NCBI GenBank assembly: GCA_964557575.1
Contig: CAZLBC010000075.1
Span: 1 to 24,951, forward strand
Length of the DNA: 24,951 nt
Origin: CAZLBC01 sp964557575
GTDB lineage: Bacteria > Planctomycetota > Phycisphaerae > SM23-33
Direction: 5' to 3'
Under the pieces are notes generated by a model. That model was not told where the DNA came from. It ran no database searches and worked only from the letters and a program-made list of their open reading frames with translations. Both the position numbers and the translations under genes were made by a program. Shown here one piece after another: positions 7,379-17,487 of the stretch; positions within the stretch are counted from its first letter, which is position 1, and each line of letters begins with the position of its first letter.

Positions 7379-8404
7379 CCCTTTTTTGTGACTCAATATA
7401 ACCGGCGAGTGTATCTTGACCCTGACGACAACGAAGTAGTAGCACCGGTTCCACAGACGGTCAAAGCAACGGGGTATTTCGGCGTCAATCTTCAAGCTTG
7501 CGTCGGATATATGAAAGGGGCGATGATGACAAGCTATTCCCAGATACAGGGTTTGCTTGAGAATCTCGGGATACCGGCCTCCCGCGGGTATTTGAATAAA
7601 ATTTGTACCCGGAAGATAAGTTCGGCTCTCGATGCTCCCTATGCTGATGCGTTGGCGGCCATTCGTACTGAGCCGATAGTAGGCAGCGACGAGACGGGGA
7701 TCAAAGACAACGGTGATCTGCATTGGGCCTGGTGCTTACGGGCGGCGGATTTTACCATCTTTCACATAGACAAATGTCGCGGCGCTAAAGTTCTCTTTGA
7801 TATACTCGGCGAAAGTTTCGCCGGTGTTATGCTGGTCGATTACTTCAGTAGCAATCGATCCTCTGTGAGAAAATCCATGGCCTCGGGCCAATACTGCTGG
7901 GCACACCTGATACGGGATATCCAATTCATAGCAGACACCTATACCGGCAATATTCGAACATGGGCGGATATCCTGCTGGGCACAGCCAGATCGCTGTTCG
8001 ATACGTTCCACCGACGACACGAAATGACCAGGAGAGGATATCTGAGGGAAATGAACCGGTGGAAAAAGGAATTTTTGCGCGAGGTGAGACGGCCGCCCGA
8101 TATCAAAGAGGCCCGGATTATCTGCAACCGCTTTGATGCTTCCGGCGCCGAGGATTATTTCAGATTTATCGATATGCCGGGATTGGAACCGACAAACAAT
8201 CGGACCGAGCAAAAGATCCGCCATGTGGCGATGGACAGGCGCGTTACGCAGGGGACGCGGAGCGAGAATGGAAAACGGTGGTGTGAAAAGATCTGGAGCG
8301 TCGTAACTTCATGTAAACAACAGGGGTCTTCGTCGTTCGTCTTTCTAAAGAAGGCGTTGTCTGCTCAGATTTATTGCACGACAACACCAAGTCTTGTAAA
8401 ATAA
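7379..8404 (+). pseudogene. tnpC: IS66 TnpC, central and C-terminal part
   Basis: About 340 residues covering the DDE domain of an IS66 transposase. Visible features are VGSDETGIKDNGDLHWAW (first catalytic Asp), VMLVDYFSS (second Asp), the family's YCWAHLIRD, and NNRTEQKIRHVAMDRRVTQGTRS with the catalytic Glu. The C-terminus is natural, ending 16 bases before the right terminal repeat. An upstream ATG at 7322 belongs to IS21 leader DNA, so the open frame from there is a chance fusion. The catalytic domain is intact but the DNA-binding N-terminus is separated by IS21. Confidence 0.85.
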
Positions 8405-8420
8405 TCCCGTGAACGGTTAC

Positions 8421-8602
8421 GGATATTCCTTGGGCAGGTCCTTCCAGCGAGCCCCGGACCGGAGCACCCAAAGAATACCCTCGAAGACCCGTCGGTTGGG
8501 TATCGGTTTGGGGCCTCCGAAAGGCGATGCTTTTAGTCTTGGTAATAATGGTTCAATCTTCTCCCATTGCTCATCCGTGAGCTTTGTTGGATCATTGGCC
8601 AT
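8421..8602 (-). pseudogene. IS5-family transposase, N-terminal fragment
   Basis: About 60 residues starting MANDPTKLTDEQWEKIEPLL and continuing through PNRRVFEGILWVLRSGARWKDLP, the classic start of IS5-group transposases. AGGAG at 8609-8613 lies 6 bases ahead of ATG 8602, a strong ribosome site. The frame is cut by the IS66 end at 8420 right after LPKEYP. It belongs to the outer element whose terminal repeat is at 8670-8686. Confidence 0.85.
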
Positions 8603-8685
8603 GGCTTACTCCTTTCCACAACCAATAAACCACAAGGTGTTATGTGGCGCAAGTTTATAATAATAATATAGTTATGAAACCACCT

Positions 8686-9600
8686 CTAAGCAATGCCGCT
8701 CTCCTCTATACCATAACCACACTCGGTCATGGGTTTTTTGCATATGAGCCGAATTATACCAGCGCGCCACTTCGGCAATTCATCTTTCCATTTATATGCC
8801 CGTTCAACAATCGCTTCTTCAGTAACATTACCATGCAGATGTTTGGTTGAAGATGTGATCAAATGCGATTCGCCCTTTTTCTTGAGAAGCCTTTTCAATT
8901 CGGCCGGTGTCAATTCAGGCACCCCCAGTTTCCGCCATATGTTGAGTAAAATGCCGGAAGTATCGACCACAAATGACTCATAGCATACCTTGCAAACACG
9001 ACCGGGCCACCGTTTACCCGCTTCAAGCATCCTGTTCACATAATCCCGCCAGCCAATTGCGTTCATAACCATATTTTTCGCCATAGGAGTCCCCTTTTCA
9101 CTATGCAGGGCCTTTCGAGCCGAGTTATACATGGCCCGGGGATCCCTAAGCATCCAAATTGTCACCGAATCAGGAAACGTGGATAATAGGAGATTTACAT
9201 TTTTATAATACCATCCGGATTTTTTAAAGACCACGATCCTGGCCGCCGGCTTTTTCCAATCCCGATAAGCTTTGCAACAGGCGTAGAAAATAGTTGCCCA
9301 GTCGTGTGCCCTATACCGTTTTATTTCGTTCTCAAGCAATTCCTTCGGTAGACCCCATTCAGAAAATTTCTTCTCGTTATATATGAAGTCAAGAATATCC
9401 CCTTGCACAATATCATTTGCGTGATTCTCTTTGAAATATTGCACCAGTCTTTGTGCTACATTAGACTCAGGCGTAACTAGAACCCCGGGGTGACGGCTCA
9501 GTCGATCACCAAAAATAGTAGAACCAGAACGGGAACGAAAAACCAGAAACGAAATGCAGGGATCGGTGAATTCACTGCTAAACACTGTTGTCCAACCCAC
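8686..9600 (-). CDS. sulfotransferase-family protein
   Basis: 304 residues resembling PAPS-dependent sulfotransferases. The 5'-phosphosulfate-binding loop is FRSRSGSTIFGDRLSRHP (RSGST near 24-28). The 3'-phosphate-binding segment is WMLRDPRAMYNSARK with R152 and S160. The likely role is transfer of sulfate to a surface glycan in the cytoplasm. The start is uncertain: GTG 9600 is the first possible start after an in-frame TGA, with AAGG only 4 bases away; the next GTG lies five codons later. The stop TAG (8688-8686) is formed by the IS5 target TA plus the first base of the element. Without the element it would be TAA at the same codon, so the protein length is unchanged. A decayed relative lies at 17340-17478. 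Confidence 0.75.
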   Translation of the reverse strand: MGWTTVFSSEFTDPCISFLVFRSRSGSTIFGDRLSRHPGVLVTPESNVAQRLVQYFKENHANDIVQGDILDFIYNEKKFSEWGLPKELLENEIKRYRAHDWATIFYACCKAYRDWKKPAARIVVFKKSGWYYKNVNLLLSTFPDSVTIWMLRDPRAMYNSARKALHSEKGTPMAKNMVMNAIGWRDYVNRMLEAGKRWPGRVCKVCYESFVVDTSGILLNIWRKLGVPELTPAELKRLLKKKGESHLITSSTKHLHGNVTEEAIVERAYKWKDELPKWRAGIIRLICKKPMTECGYGIEESGIA

Positions 9601-9946
9601 CGGCCTTCACCAATGTGCCGGTTATAGCATCGATTTTCTGAACTGTCGTGAATAGGTCGCTCTGCACACTTTGGAAAATCATTTTACAGCAATTGTCGAG
9701 GTTGTTGCTTAATCTAGAACTGGTTTCAACACCGCGATTTGGTCTGCAAGCTGCCCTTTTCCCTGCAAAGCAGGTTATGAAATCACTTCTCGAAATAACA
9801 GCAGATGTTATAGCAATAATGTGCATATGTTCTCGAAAGCAATGTGGTTTCAAATCTAAACCGAACAGTGGAGAAAAAAGTAGTGCACCCTCAGGCCTAT
9901 TCGGTATAGTGTGTTTTTGGCAACATACCTAGCGAAAGGATAAAAG
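9601..9946. other. gene-free stretch between sulfotransferase and IS30 remnant
   Basis: Short open frames here (for example 9648-9932 on + and 9578-9853 on -) have no recognisable content or ribosome site. The right part (about 9875-9946) is probably the leader of the IS30 fragment; GTGCACC occurs twice there (9880s and 9947). Confidence 0.4.
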
Positions 9947-10295
9947 GTGCACCACCGACAGCTTACCTCCGCAGAACGCCGTTGTATAGCGGAAATCGCT
10001 AAATATCAACCAGAAATTTCCCGTAGATGCATTGCTCGAAGGCCGGGTCGGCCACGAGCGGCCTTTGTGCTGAAATCCGGCGTCATTCCCGCCCCGATGG
10101 TTCCTCTCGTGCATCCTGCGATCAGGAAACAGTCATTGCTCGAAGACAGTCGCCTCGCTGCGCTTACAAGAAGGATAACCCCGACATCCTTGAAGTAATC
10201 GTTGCCGCTCTCCAGGGTAGATCGTCTGCGAAGATCATTTCCATGAGACTCAAGGGGTTGTATTCACGCGGTCAGATCAAAAACCACGTTCATAA
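9947..10295 (+). pseudogene. IS30-family transposase, N-terminal half, frameshifted
   Basis: GTG 9947 with AAAGGA at 9935-9940 begins HHRQLTSAERRCIAEIAKYQ, the helix-turn-helix start of IS30 transposases. Near 10040-10060 the homology shifts to the next frame, which reads CAEIRRHSRPDGSSRASC, then IARRQSPRC and KDNPDILEVIVAALQGRSS, matching the region before the catalytic domain. It ends at about ...YSRGQI and then stops, just where the catalytic half should begin. The complementary C-terminal half of such a protein lies at 18390-19045 on the other strand. Confidence 0.7.
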
Positions 10296-10314
10296 TTGAA
10301 ACCGGGCCAACTCT

Positions 10315-11478
10315 TCAACTTAATATCTTCTCTATCCTCGCTTCGTCGGTCAAGCACCTTTCATAGGTATCCCTGGCATTCCGTGACAGTTTTTTTCTCA
10401 GCGACTCATTTTCTCTTAATTTCACAAGGCTGTCGATCCACGCTTTACGGTTCGTCGCCGGTACTTTATACGCATTTACGTTATGCTCCAGCAACTCACT
10501 GTGACCCGGCACATCAGAAACCATAAGGACACATTCGTTGGCCAAATAGTCTATTATTTTTAGGGGAAAAGTACACTTGTGGAACCCGGCGCTATTTGGA
10601 ATCTGATGCAACTGCAATGGGTTCAACACCACGTCAAAAGCATTCAAATATCCGGGAATATCATTTTGCGGTTTTCTGCCATAAAAAAATATATTATCGT
10701 ATGCTTGAGAAAGATTACTCCAGTAAGCCACCGTTTCATTGTTCCCCCCAACCAGGTGAAAGCCACTATCTACAAAATGACCGGCCAGCTCCAAAACTGT
10801 TTGCGTTCCTCGAAGATTATTTACATCCAAATTACCGACATATCCGACATTAAAGGCGTAGTCACCCCTTATGTCCGCTTTGACGGGGCCGTTTAAAGCT
10901 TTTTTGGGATCAGGAGCACTTAAATAGGCAGTTTCAACTTTCACAATATCACCTATTTTCTCATGCAAGTGGTCCCTCAATCTTCGCGTGTTGGTTACAA
11001 TTTTTCTAAACGGCAGGCGTCTAAGCGTACTTTTACACACCCGTGCCAACACCCCTCCTTTTTCCAGATCCCGGGGATTGTGCATCTCGCATACTATCGG
11101 CGGGCATAATCCGCAAGGAAGCAAAGAAAACACCAGAGAAATTGTTGAAGATACATTTCGTACATAAATAAGTTCGGGTTCATAACGCTTGATTTCATCC
11201 GCTACTGCCATGCACATGAACAAACGGCGAAGATTCTGTAACCGTTTGAACCGAAACATTCTCTCACCGAGGAGCGGGTTTGTCAGTCGTACAGTAAACT
11301 CGTTGTTAACCCCATAAAATTTTCGCAATGAATTATTATCCGTGTATAACTCTGATTTATGCCCAAGCAACTTTATGCTGTGACCTTGTCCTTCAAAAGC
11401 ACTGCATAATCTGAAGACACTTAACGAATGCGCAGTATGCGAAGGGAACAAGGTGTTTGCAACAAAAAGTATTTTCAT
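10315..11478 (-). CDS. GT-B glycosyltransferase, GT4-like
   Basis: 387 residues from ATG 11478, which has GGAG 8 bases upstream (11487-11490); the longer GTG start at 11487 would overlap that site. MKILFVANTLFPSHTAHSLSVF is a typical GT-B N-terminus with the first nucleotide-fold strand. The C-terminal lobe shows NVGYVGNLDVNN, FYGRKPQNDIPGYLNAFDVVLNPL and FPLKIIDYLANECVLMVSDVPGHSELL, corresponding to the GT4 donor-binding region, although the usual E-x7-E pair is not clear. It probably adds a sugar to a lipid-linked glycan at the inner face of the membrane. The donor and linkage cannot be read. The 3' end is 20 bases from the IS30 fragment. Confidence 0.8.
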   Translation of the reverse strand: MKILFVANTLFPSHTAHSLSVFRLCSAFEGQGHSIKLLGHKSELYTDNNSLRKFYGVNNEFTVRLTNPLLGERMFRFKRLQNLRRLFMCMAVADEIKRYEPELIYVRNVSSTISLVFSLLPCGLCPPIVCEMHNPRDLEKGGVLARVCKSTLRRLPFRKIVTNTRRLRDHLHEKIGDIVKVETAYLSAPDPKKALNGPVKADIRGDYAFNVGYVGNLDVNNLRGTQTVLELAGHFVDSGFHLVGGNNETVAYWSNLSQAYDNIFFYGRKPQNDIPGYLNAFDVVLNPLQLHQIPNSAGFHKCTFPLKIIDYLANECVLMVSDVPGHSELLEHNVNAYKVPATNRKAWIDSLVKLRENESLRKKLSRNARDTYERCLTDEARIEKILS

Positions 11479-11773
11479 GCATACCACTCCGATGCCAAGG
11501 TTTCATATCAGCAAATCCTCATCCGAAGATCAAAAGCAACGCTCAAAGCCACAAAACGCTAGGCCGACGCCGCCTTGGTGCTCACACTGAACAAAACTAT
11601 GCATGCTCTCGGCCTGACCACGAACGCCCTGTGCGCGTCCCTGTTGCCCCCCCCGGCCGCTGTTTCGCCGAAAAGACGGTATCACGCTGCATACGTTGCT
11701 CAACCTCACAGGCTCTCTTCCCGCGTTTGGCGGGCCCACAACATGTTTCGGAAAGTAACACCCACGCTTTTTG
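11479..11773. other. 295-base gap with a trace of an IS4-type transposase
   Basis: On the + strand, codons at about 11668-11755 read RRKDGITLHTLLNLTGSLPA and a few more residues. This resembles the 'KLHTLLDLRGNIP' segment around the catalytic Asp region of IS4-type transposases. No open frame supports it and the rest is eroded, so this is a short degraded trace at best. A run of eight C at about 11647 is also present. Confidence 0.3.
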
Positions 11774-13588
<1,815 letters not shown>

Positions 13589-14192
13589 TTGACGGCTTTC
13601 AGTTATTACCTGTCTTCAGATTCTTGCTCAAGCGAAATCTTTTGAATAGACTATCCCTCAACCTGTTCTCGGGAAAATCCGTCCATTTATGCCGAATATC
13701 GGCCCGGGAAAACATGATTATAAATCACGCGCTAAACTGCGCATCCCGAACCCCGCGAAGCAGGGCGTCAAACGCGCAGGTGTACCGGTCACCGTATCAT
13801 GTATATTTAACCAGCGAGATGCGGTATTGTCAATGGCCGCAGCGGCAATGCGAAGGGAACTGCCCGGGGCACAGCGATGGCGGCATTATGATGCTTGGAT
13901 GCAATTGAAACCTGCATATCCTACCGCTGAAACGCCAGGAGAATAATAAAATTGCTGATTGTCTTTTGCGTGAAACCGTAGTACCACCCGACGTACCCGC
14001 CGTTCGCGAAAAACACCGCTTGTCTCTGCTTTTTCTAATAGGCCAAAACCGGGTGCCTGTTATGGGAAACGCCACGATTTTCAGACTTTTGCAACAGGCT
14101 GCCGGGAAGATGCTGATAACGATTGTCAGAATATTTGTTTCGACATACTCAGCACAAACGACGTCAGGCGGCGGAATCGGCGGTAAGAGGTT
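13589..14192. other. 600-base stretch with eroded open frames only
   Basis: Two + strand frames (13689-13946 and 13966-14211) are open, but I recognise neither. The first ends in a plausible protein tail (RWRHYDAWMQLKPAYP) and could be the remnant of a C-terminus; no ribosome site supports its start. The second leads into repeat copy B in the frame where copy C encodes the YARKYL motif, but hits a TAG at that point. I consider both to be decayed DNA. Confidence 0.4.
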
Positions 14193-14362
14193 GAAATATG
14201 CCCGTAAATAGCTTGATTGGGCGTTGGCCGGGGGGTAAAATCAAATATGTTGTGGGCTCTTTGCCAACAGGGCCACCATCCTGCGGCCAATACAGCCCAT
14301 AACCCACTTGTGCTATGCTTAAATTACTATTTTAAAATGAGACAGGATTGAATTCCCTACCA
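14193..14362 (+). repeat. diverged repeat, copy B
   Basis: It aligns with copy A at 1755-1925 over its full length and with copy C over the first ~100 bases. Near-identical blocks are CTTGATTGGGCG, CCGGGGGGTAAAATCAA, GCCAACAGGGCCAC and GCGGCCAATAC. Relative to copy C it carries a TAG in the place of a TAC codon and at least two single-base indels, so any coding frame is broken. It ends at the start of the surface-carbohydrate gene, and its AGGA (in GACAGGATT) may serve as that gene's ribosome site. Confidence 0.6.
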
Positions 14363-14366
14363 GCTC

Positions 14367-15737
14367 ATGGATGAAAAGCCAGTCATTTATCTTGTTATTG
14401 AAGTCAAAGCCCGCGAATTGGAAGGCCGGGGGGCCTTGGCGTTTGAAGCGGCAACCAGGGGGTATCGCGTCGTTCTCGGCAGTAAAAACCATATTTACCA
14501 GTTTGTAAAATCAGGCAAGTTACCGCCAGGGCTTTTTTTTGAAAAAAGCCTCACGCAGGGGAAGGAAAGTAAACTGCGTGAAATTTTGCATGCCGGCTGT
14601 TCTTTAGCCTCGCAGGACGAGGAAAGCGGCCTTTTGGGAAAATCATATGATGACTTTATTTCTTTCCGCAGCAGTTCCGATAATGTTGATATGGCCGATG
14701 CTGTATTTTGTTGGGGTAACCATGACCATAATGCCTGGGTCAGGCATTATCCCGATGCGTCCCATAAAGTCTACGTGACAGGCTCCCCGCGAGTGGATTA
14801 CTGGCGGCCAGAATACACGCCATATTTCCAAAAAGAGCTTGATAGCATCCGTGAACGATTTAGCCCATTTGTGTTGCTGGCATCGAATTTTGGAGCTGCT
14901 AATGGTTATATGCCCACCGAGGAACTGATTCGCCAAAGAAAAAACAAGGGGGGCATTACAACTGAGAAAGATGCCGAAGCCCTACGTTCCGAAATTCGAG
15001 ACCAGCGGAAGATGTTTGAGCATTTTGCGAAGGCGTTAAGGTGTATGGCAAAAAGTCATCAGGTATTACAGTTTGTTGTTCGACCGCATCCAGCGGAAAG
15101 ACTGGAGCCGTGGAAAGAAGCTGTAAACGATCTTGAAAATGTACATGTTTTGTTCGAAGGCGGGATCAGCAGTTGGGTCAGAGCTGCTAGTGTAATCTGG
15201 CATAACGGATGCACCACGGGTATCGAAGCTTATGTCTCGGAAGTGCCGGCCATTGCCTATGTCCCATTCGAGAGCCTCACCAGCCGGTTTATTCCCAACC
15301 AATTGAGTATTGAATGTAAAGAACCCGAGGATGTATCGGCCGTTCTTTCACGAATTGGATCTGGGGAACCAGTAAATGAGCATCGGAACAAAAAGAACGA
15401 TGTCCTGATACACCGACGGCTTGCGAATGTGAAAGGGAAAACAGCAGTTGAACGAATTGTAGATGTGTTAGAAGTGATGCAAATACCACGATCACGGGCC
15501 GTTAGTATAGGTATAGGGGGTATTAAATTTGGAGCAAGGAGGCACTTGCGAAATATGATGGACATAATCCGGGGAAGGCCACATAAGGTAATGAGATCGA
15601 AACGTAAATTCCCCGGCCTCACGTTACGAGAACTTGCTGAACTGAAAAAGAGACTTAGTACTATCAATCAGGAGTATATAGGCTGTAGTATAAAACACCT
15701 ATATGGCGATGTTTTTATGATCGAGAAGACAACATGA
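14367..15737 (+). CDS. surface carbohydrate biosynthesis family protein (GT-B-like)
   Basis: 456 residues. It resembles the 'surface carbohydrate biosynthesis protein' family found in capsule and O-antigen loci, whose reaction is not established. Visible marks are YLVIEVKARELEGRGALA at the start, SLASQDEESGLL near 79-90, and NVDMADAVFCWGNHD near 106-120. RPHPAE at 239-244 and WHNGCTTGIEAYV at 278-290 match the nucleotide-binding region of CDP-glycerol glycerophosphotransferase-like GT-B enzymes. A soluble cytoplasmic transferase role is inferred. The gene stands alone on + between minus-strand genes and directly follows repeat copy B. The stop overlaps a small ORF at 15734 as ATGA. Confidence 0.75.
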   Translation: MDEKPVIYLVIEVKARELEGRGALAFEAATRGYRVVLGSKNHIYQFVKSGKLPPGLFFEKSLTQGKESKLREILHAGCSLASQDEESGLLGKSYDDFISFRSSSDNVDMADAVFCWGNHDHNAWVRHYPDASHKVYVTGSPRVDYWRPEYTPYFQKELDSIRERFSPFVLLASNFGAANGYMPTEELIRQRKNKGGITTEKDAEALRSEIRDQRKMFEHFAKALRCMAKSHQVLQFVVRPHPAERLEPWKEAVNDLENVHVLFEGGISSWVRAASVIWHNGCTTGIEAYVSEVPAIAYVPFESLTSRFIPNQLSIECKEPEDVSAVLSRIGSGEPVNEHRNKKNDVLIHRRLANVKGKTAVERIVDVLEVMQIPRSRAVSIGIGGIKFGARRHLRNMMDIIRGRPHKVMRSKRKFPGLTLRELAELKKRLSTINQEYIGCSIKHLYGDVFMIEKTT

Positions 15738-15907
15738 ACGAACGCGGGCGAGGCAATGAACCTACGACATGTGCGGGATATGCTCGCAAATACCTTGAAC
15801 GGGAGTTGCCCGGTGGAGTAAGGTCTGAAAAGTTGTCGACTATTGGCCAAAACGGCCATCATCATGCGGCCAATACGTCGAATAAGCATGAAAAAGTACG
15901 TTTGTGA
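15734..15907 (+). CDS. small ORF, 57 residues, overlapping the upstream stop (repeat copy C)
   Basis: The ATG shares bases with the preceding gene's TGA (ATGA), a layout typical of translational coupling. The product is hydrophilic, His/Gly-rich and without membrane segments. Residues 16-28 read YARKYLERELPGG, and later GQNGHHHAANTS. The central 32 residues match the translated copy A at 16 positions, mostly with synonymous third-base changes. It is either the surviving start of a longer protein or a small protein in its own right. I do not recognise the family. The overlap could also be fortuitous. Confidence 0.4.
   Translation: MNERGRGNEPTTCAGYARKYLERELPGGVRSEKLSTIGQNGHHHAANTSNKHEKVRL
15780..15880 (+). 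repeat. diverged repeat, copy C
   Basis: This is the third and shortest copy of the repeat seen at 1755 and 14193. It shares ATATGCtCGcAAATAcCTTGA, then TTGGCCAAAACGGCCA and GCGGCCAATACG. It lies wholly within the 57-codon ORF at 15734-15907. Confidence 0.55.
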
Positions 15908-16292
15908 TGGCCGGCGCAGGTCGATAGCTCTTCAACGACGCCATGAATAATGACCCCTGCATAGAACACTTATTAGTTTTTTATACAACATGGTAGATAA
16001 CGTTGGTATAGGTAAGAGTACCGCCTCAATGAATGTAAGGATACTGGCCTCGTAAGGTGCTACCAGATAGGCCTTGATGAATAGTACCAGAATGGGCTTT
16101 TGTGAGTCGAACATAAACACACTAATAAATACATTGAATAGATTGATAACCTGCTTATAAGGCAACTTGATAAACAACAAAACAGCTGTATTAACCTTTG
16201 TACCTTTATGAACAGAATGATACAGTTGTGCTAAAAGATGAATGTTACTGAAATAGGCTAGAGAAGGTATATTTGTAGGAAGAACATATTTA
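15908..16292. other. 385-base AT-rich gap
   Basis: A minus-strand frame at 15932-16180 is open and hydrophobic but has no recognisable motif, no partner domain and no clear ribosome site; it may be a scrap of a membrane protein. GC drops sharply here, marking the left edge of an AT-rich island that includes the next gene. Confidence 0.4.
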
Positions 16293-17296
16293 ATGTCAAT
16301 GTATGATAAAAAATGGCAGAATAATGCAGTTTTAATTTACGGGGCTAGAAAATCGGGGACAACTTTATTACAGAATTTGCTGGATGGAGGAGAAGAAATT
16401 CTGGTTTTTCCCAACGAAATTAAGCTAAAGCAATTCTTGAAGAGGGTTTGGAAGAATAGTCGGAATATGGTGTCAGATTACATATTTAATAATCAGGAGA
16501 TCACCAAACTTAATTTCAAAATAAAACAATCAAAGTGTAATCAGAAGGCAGTAGATGTAGATGATAAAAGTTTTAATCTGCTGTTTGCCAAAATAAGTGA
16601 TTGCGTTAATTATGATTTACTCGATTCTAGGATTTTAGATAGTCTGGATTATAAAAACTATTTATCAAATCTAAAAGAATTCAATGAGCACCGGTTTAAC
16701 GGTTTTGCTGATGTACTAAGAAAAGACATAACGATATTTTATAACAATCTTTACAAAAAGCCTGATAAAATAAAAATGTGGGCTATGAAAGAAGTGGGCG
16801 GTGACCCGGAAACAATATTTGGTTTTTTTAAAACAATGTTTCCTAATGGAAAGATTGTAGCAATAACCAGGAATCCGTATTATGTAATAAGGAGTATAAT
16901 TAGAGACAGGAGAAGAAGAAAGGGCATTCAGCTATCCCCTGTATATATTGCACAAGAAACATATATGCCATTAGAACTAATCGGATATTAAATAGTTTTC
17001 ATTGTAAAGACAATAGTATTTGTATGGTTTCTTATGAAAATATTGTCAGCAATGGTATAGAATCTGAATTGAAGAAAATATGTGATTATTTAGATATAGA
17101 TTTTTCAAATACGTTTAAGTGTCCTTCAGTACTGGGGAAAAAGGGTATAGTTATGACATCATCAAGGAAAAGTGAAAAAGTATTTAATCCTCATGAATCA
17201 AGCTGGACTAAAGATTTAACAATCATTCAAATAGTGTTGATTGGGGTGAGTAGTTTTTTATATAGGTTGTTAAGAAAACTGATTTCCGCAAGATAA
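16293..17296 (+). pseudogene. frameshifted sulfotransferase in an AT-rich island
   Basis: The first frame (16293-16991) has a PAPS-binding loop, VLIYGARKSGTTLLQNLLD near residues 13-31, and a 3'-phosphate segment, IVAITRNPYYVIRSIIRDR near 188-206. It stops at 16991 after ...LELIGY. The C-terminal part continues in another frame (NRILNSFHCKDNSICMVSYENIV, then LKKICDYLDIDFS) to 17296. One small indel near 16960-16985 explains this. Restored, it would be about 330 residues, normal for bacterial glycan sulfotransferases. Base composition (roughly one-third GC) is far below that of its neighbours, so it came from a different donor. A sequencing error in this AT-rich region is a possible alternative to true inactivation. 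Confidence 0.75.
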
Positions 17297-17339
17297 CGAC
17301 TACATGTGAACAAAGCTTTCCTTTCCCGAACAGTTTTCT

Positions 17340-17478
17340 GCATCAGGGCCAAAGGTCGTGACCGTCTTGGAGCATGATTGATTTCGTAAGTAACCAGCAC
17401 ATCGAAATGGCGTCTAAACCGGTATCCCAAAAAGGTGAGTTCTGAGCGGGAACGAAAAGCAAATATAGCATGCAAGGA
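17340..17478 (-). pseudogene. remnant of a sulfotransferase 5' end
   Basis: On the minus strand, codons from 17475 read FAFRSRSELTFLGYRFRRH and continue with FDVLVTYE. This parallels LVFRSRSGSTIFGDRLSRH and GVLVTPES of the sulfotransferase at 8686-9600. The DNA also matches (TCCTTGCAT..., GCTTTTCGTTCCCGCTC). A frameshift separates the first codons (NPC, matching DPC). The PAPS loop has lost its Gly (RSEL for RSGS) and similarity fades after about 45 residues. It lies just downstream of the next minus-strand sulfotransferase. Confidence 0.65.
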
Positions 17479-17487
17479 TTGTTAACC

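Larger units (their letters stand above)
4701..8420 (+). mobile_element. IS66-family element (single-gene, ISBst12-like), split by IS21
   Basis: GTAACCGTTCACGGG at 4701-4715 is repeated inverted at 8406-8420, with similarity continuing inward (AATTATTAC against TTATTTTAC). The GTAA start fits IS66 ends. Only 128 bases separate the left end from the transposase start, leaving no room for tnpA and tnpB, so the element is of the tnpC-only type. The 8-base flanks differ (GAAGAACC versus GGATATTC), so no target duplication is preserved. The left flank is IS1182-like and the right flank is IS5, which implies a rearrangement after insertion. Confidence 0.75.
4531..8686 (-). mobile_element. IS5-type element, interrupted by nested insertions
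   Basis: GAGGTGGTTTCATAACT at 4531-4547 and its exact inverted copy at 8670-8686 form 17-base terminal inverted repeats, each flanked by the dinucleotide TA (4529-4530 and 8687-8688). Such a TA flank fits a target duplication of the IS5 group. Only ~30 bases at the left and 266 bases at the right (8421-8686) are IS5 sequence. The middle is occupied by IS1182-like, IS66 and IS21 DNA. The missing left portion includes most of the transposase. Confidence 0.7.

Noticed and set aside
13689..13946. Open + strand frame ending in a protein-like tail
   Set aside because: No ribosome site or recognisable motif; it lies in a debris region. Kept only as part of the gap description.
15932..16180. Hydrophobic minus-strand frame of 82 residues
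   Set aside because: AT-rich DNA readily gives hydrophobic frames. There is no recognisable family, no ribosome site and no partner domain.
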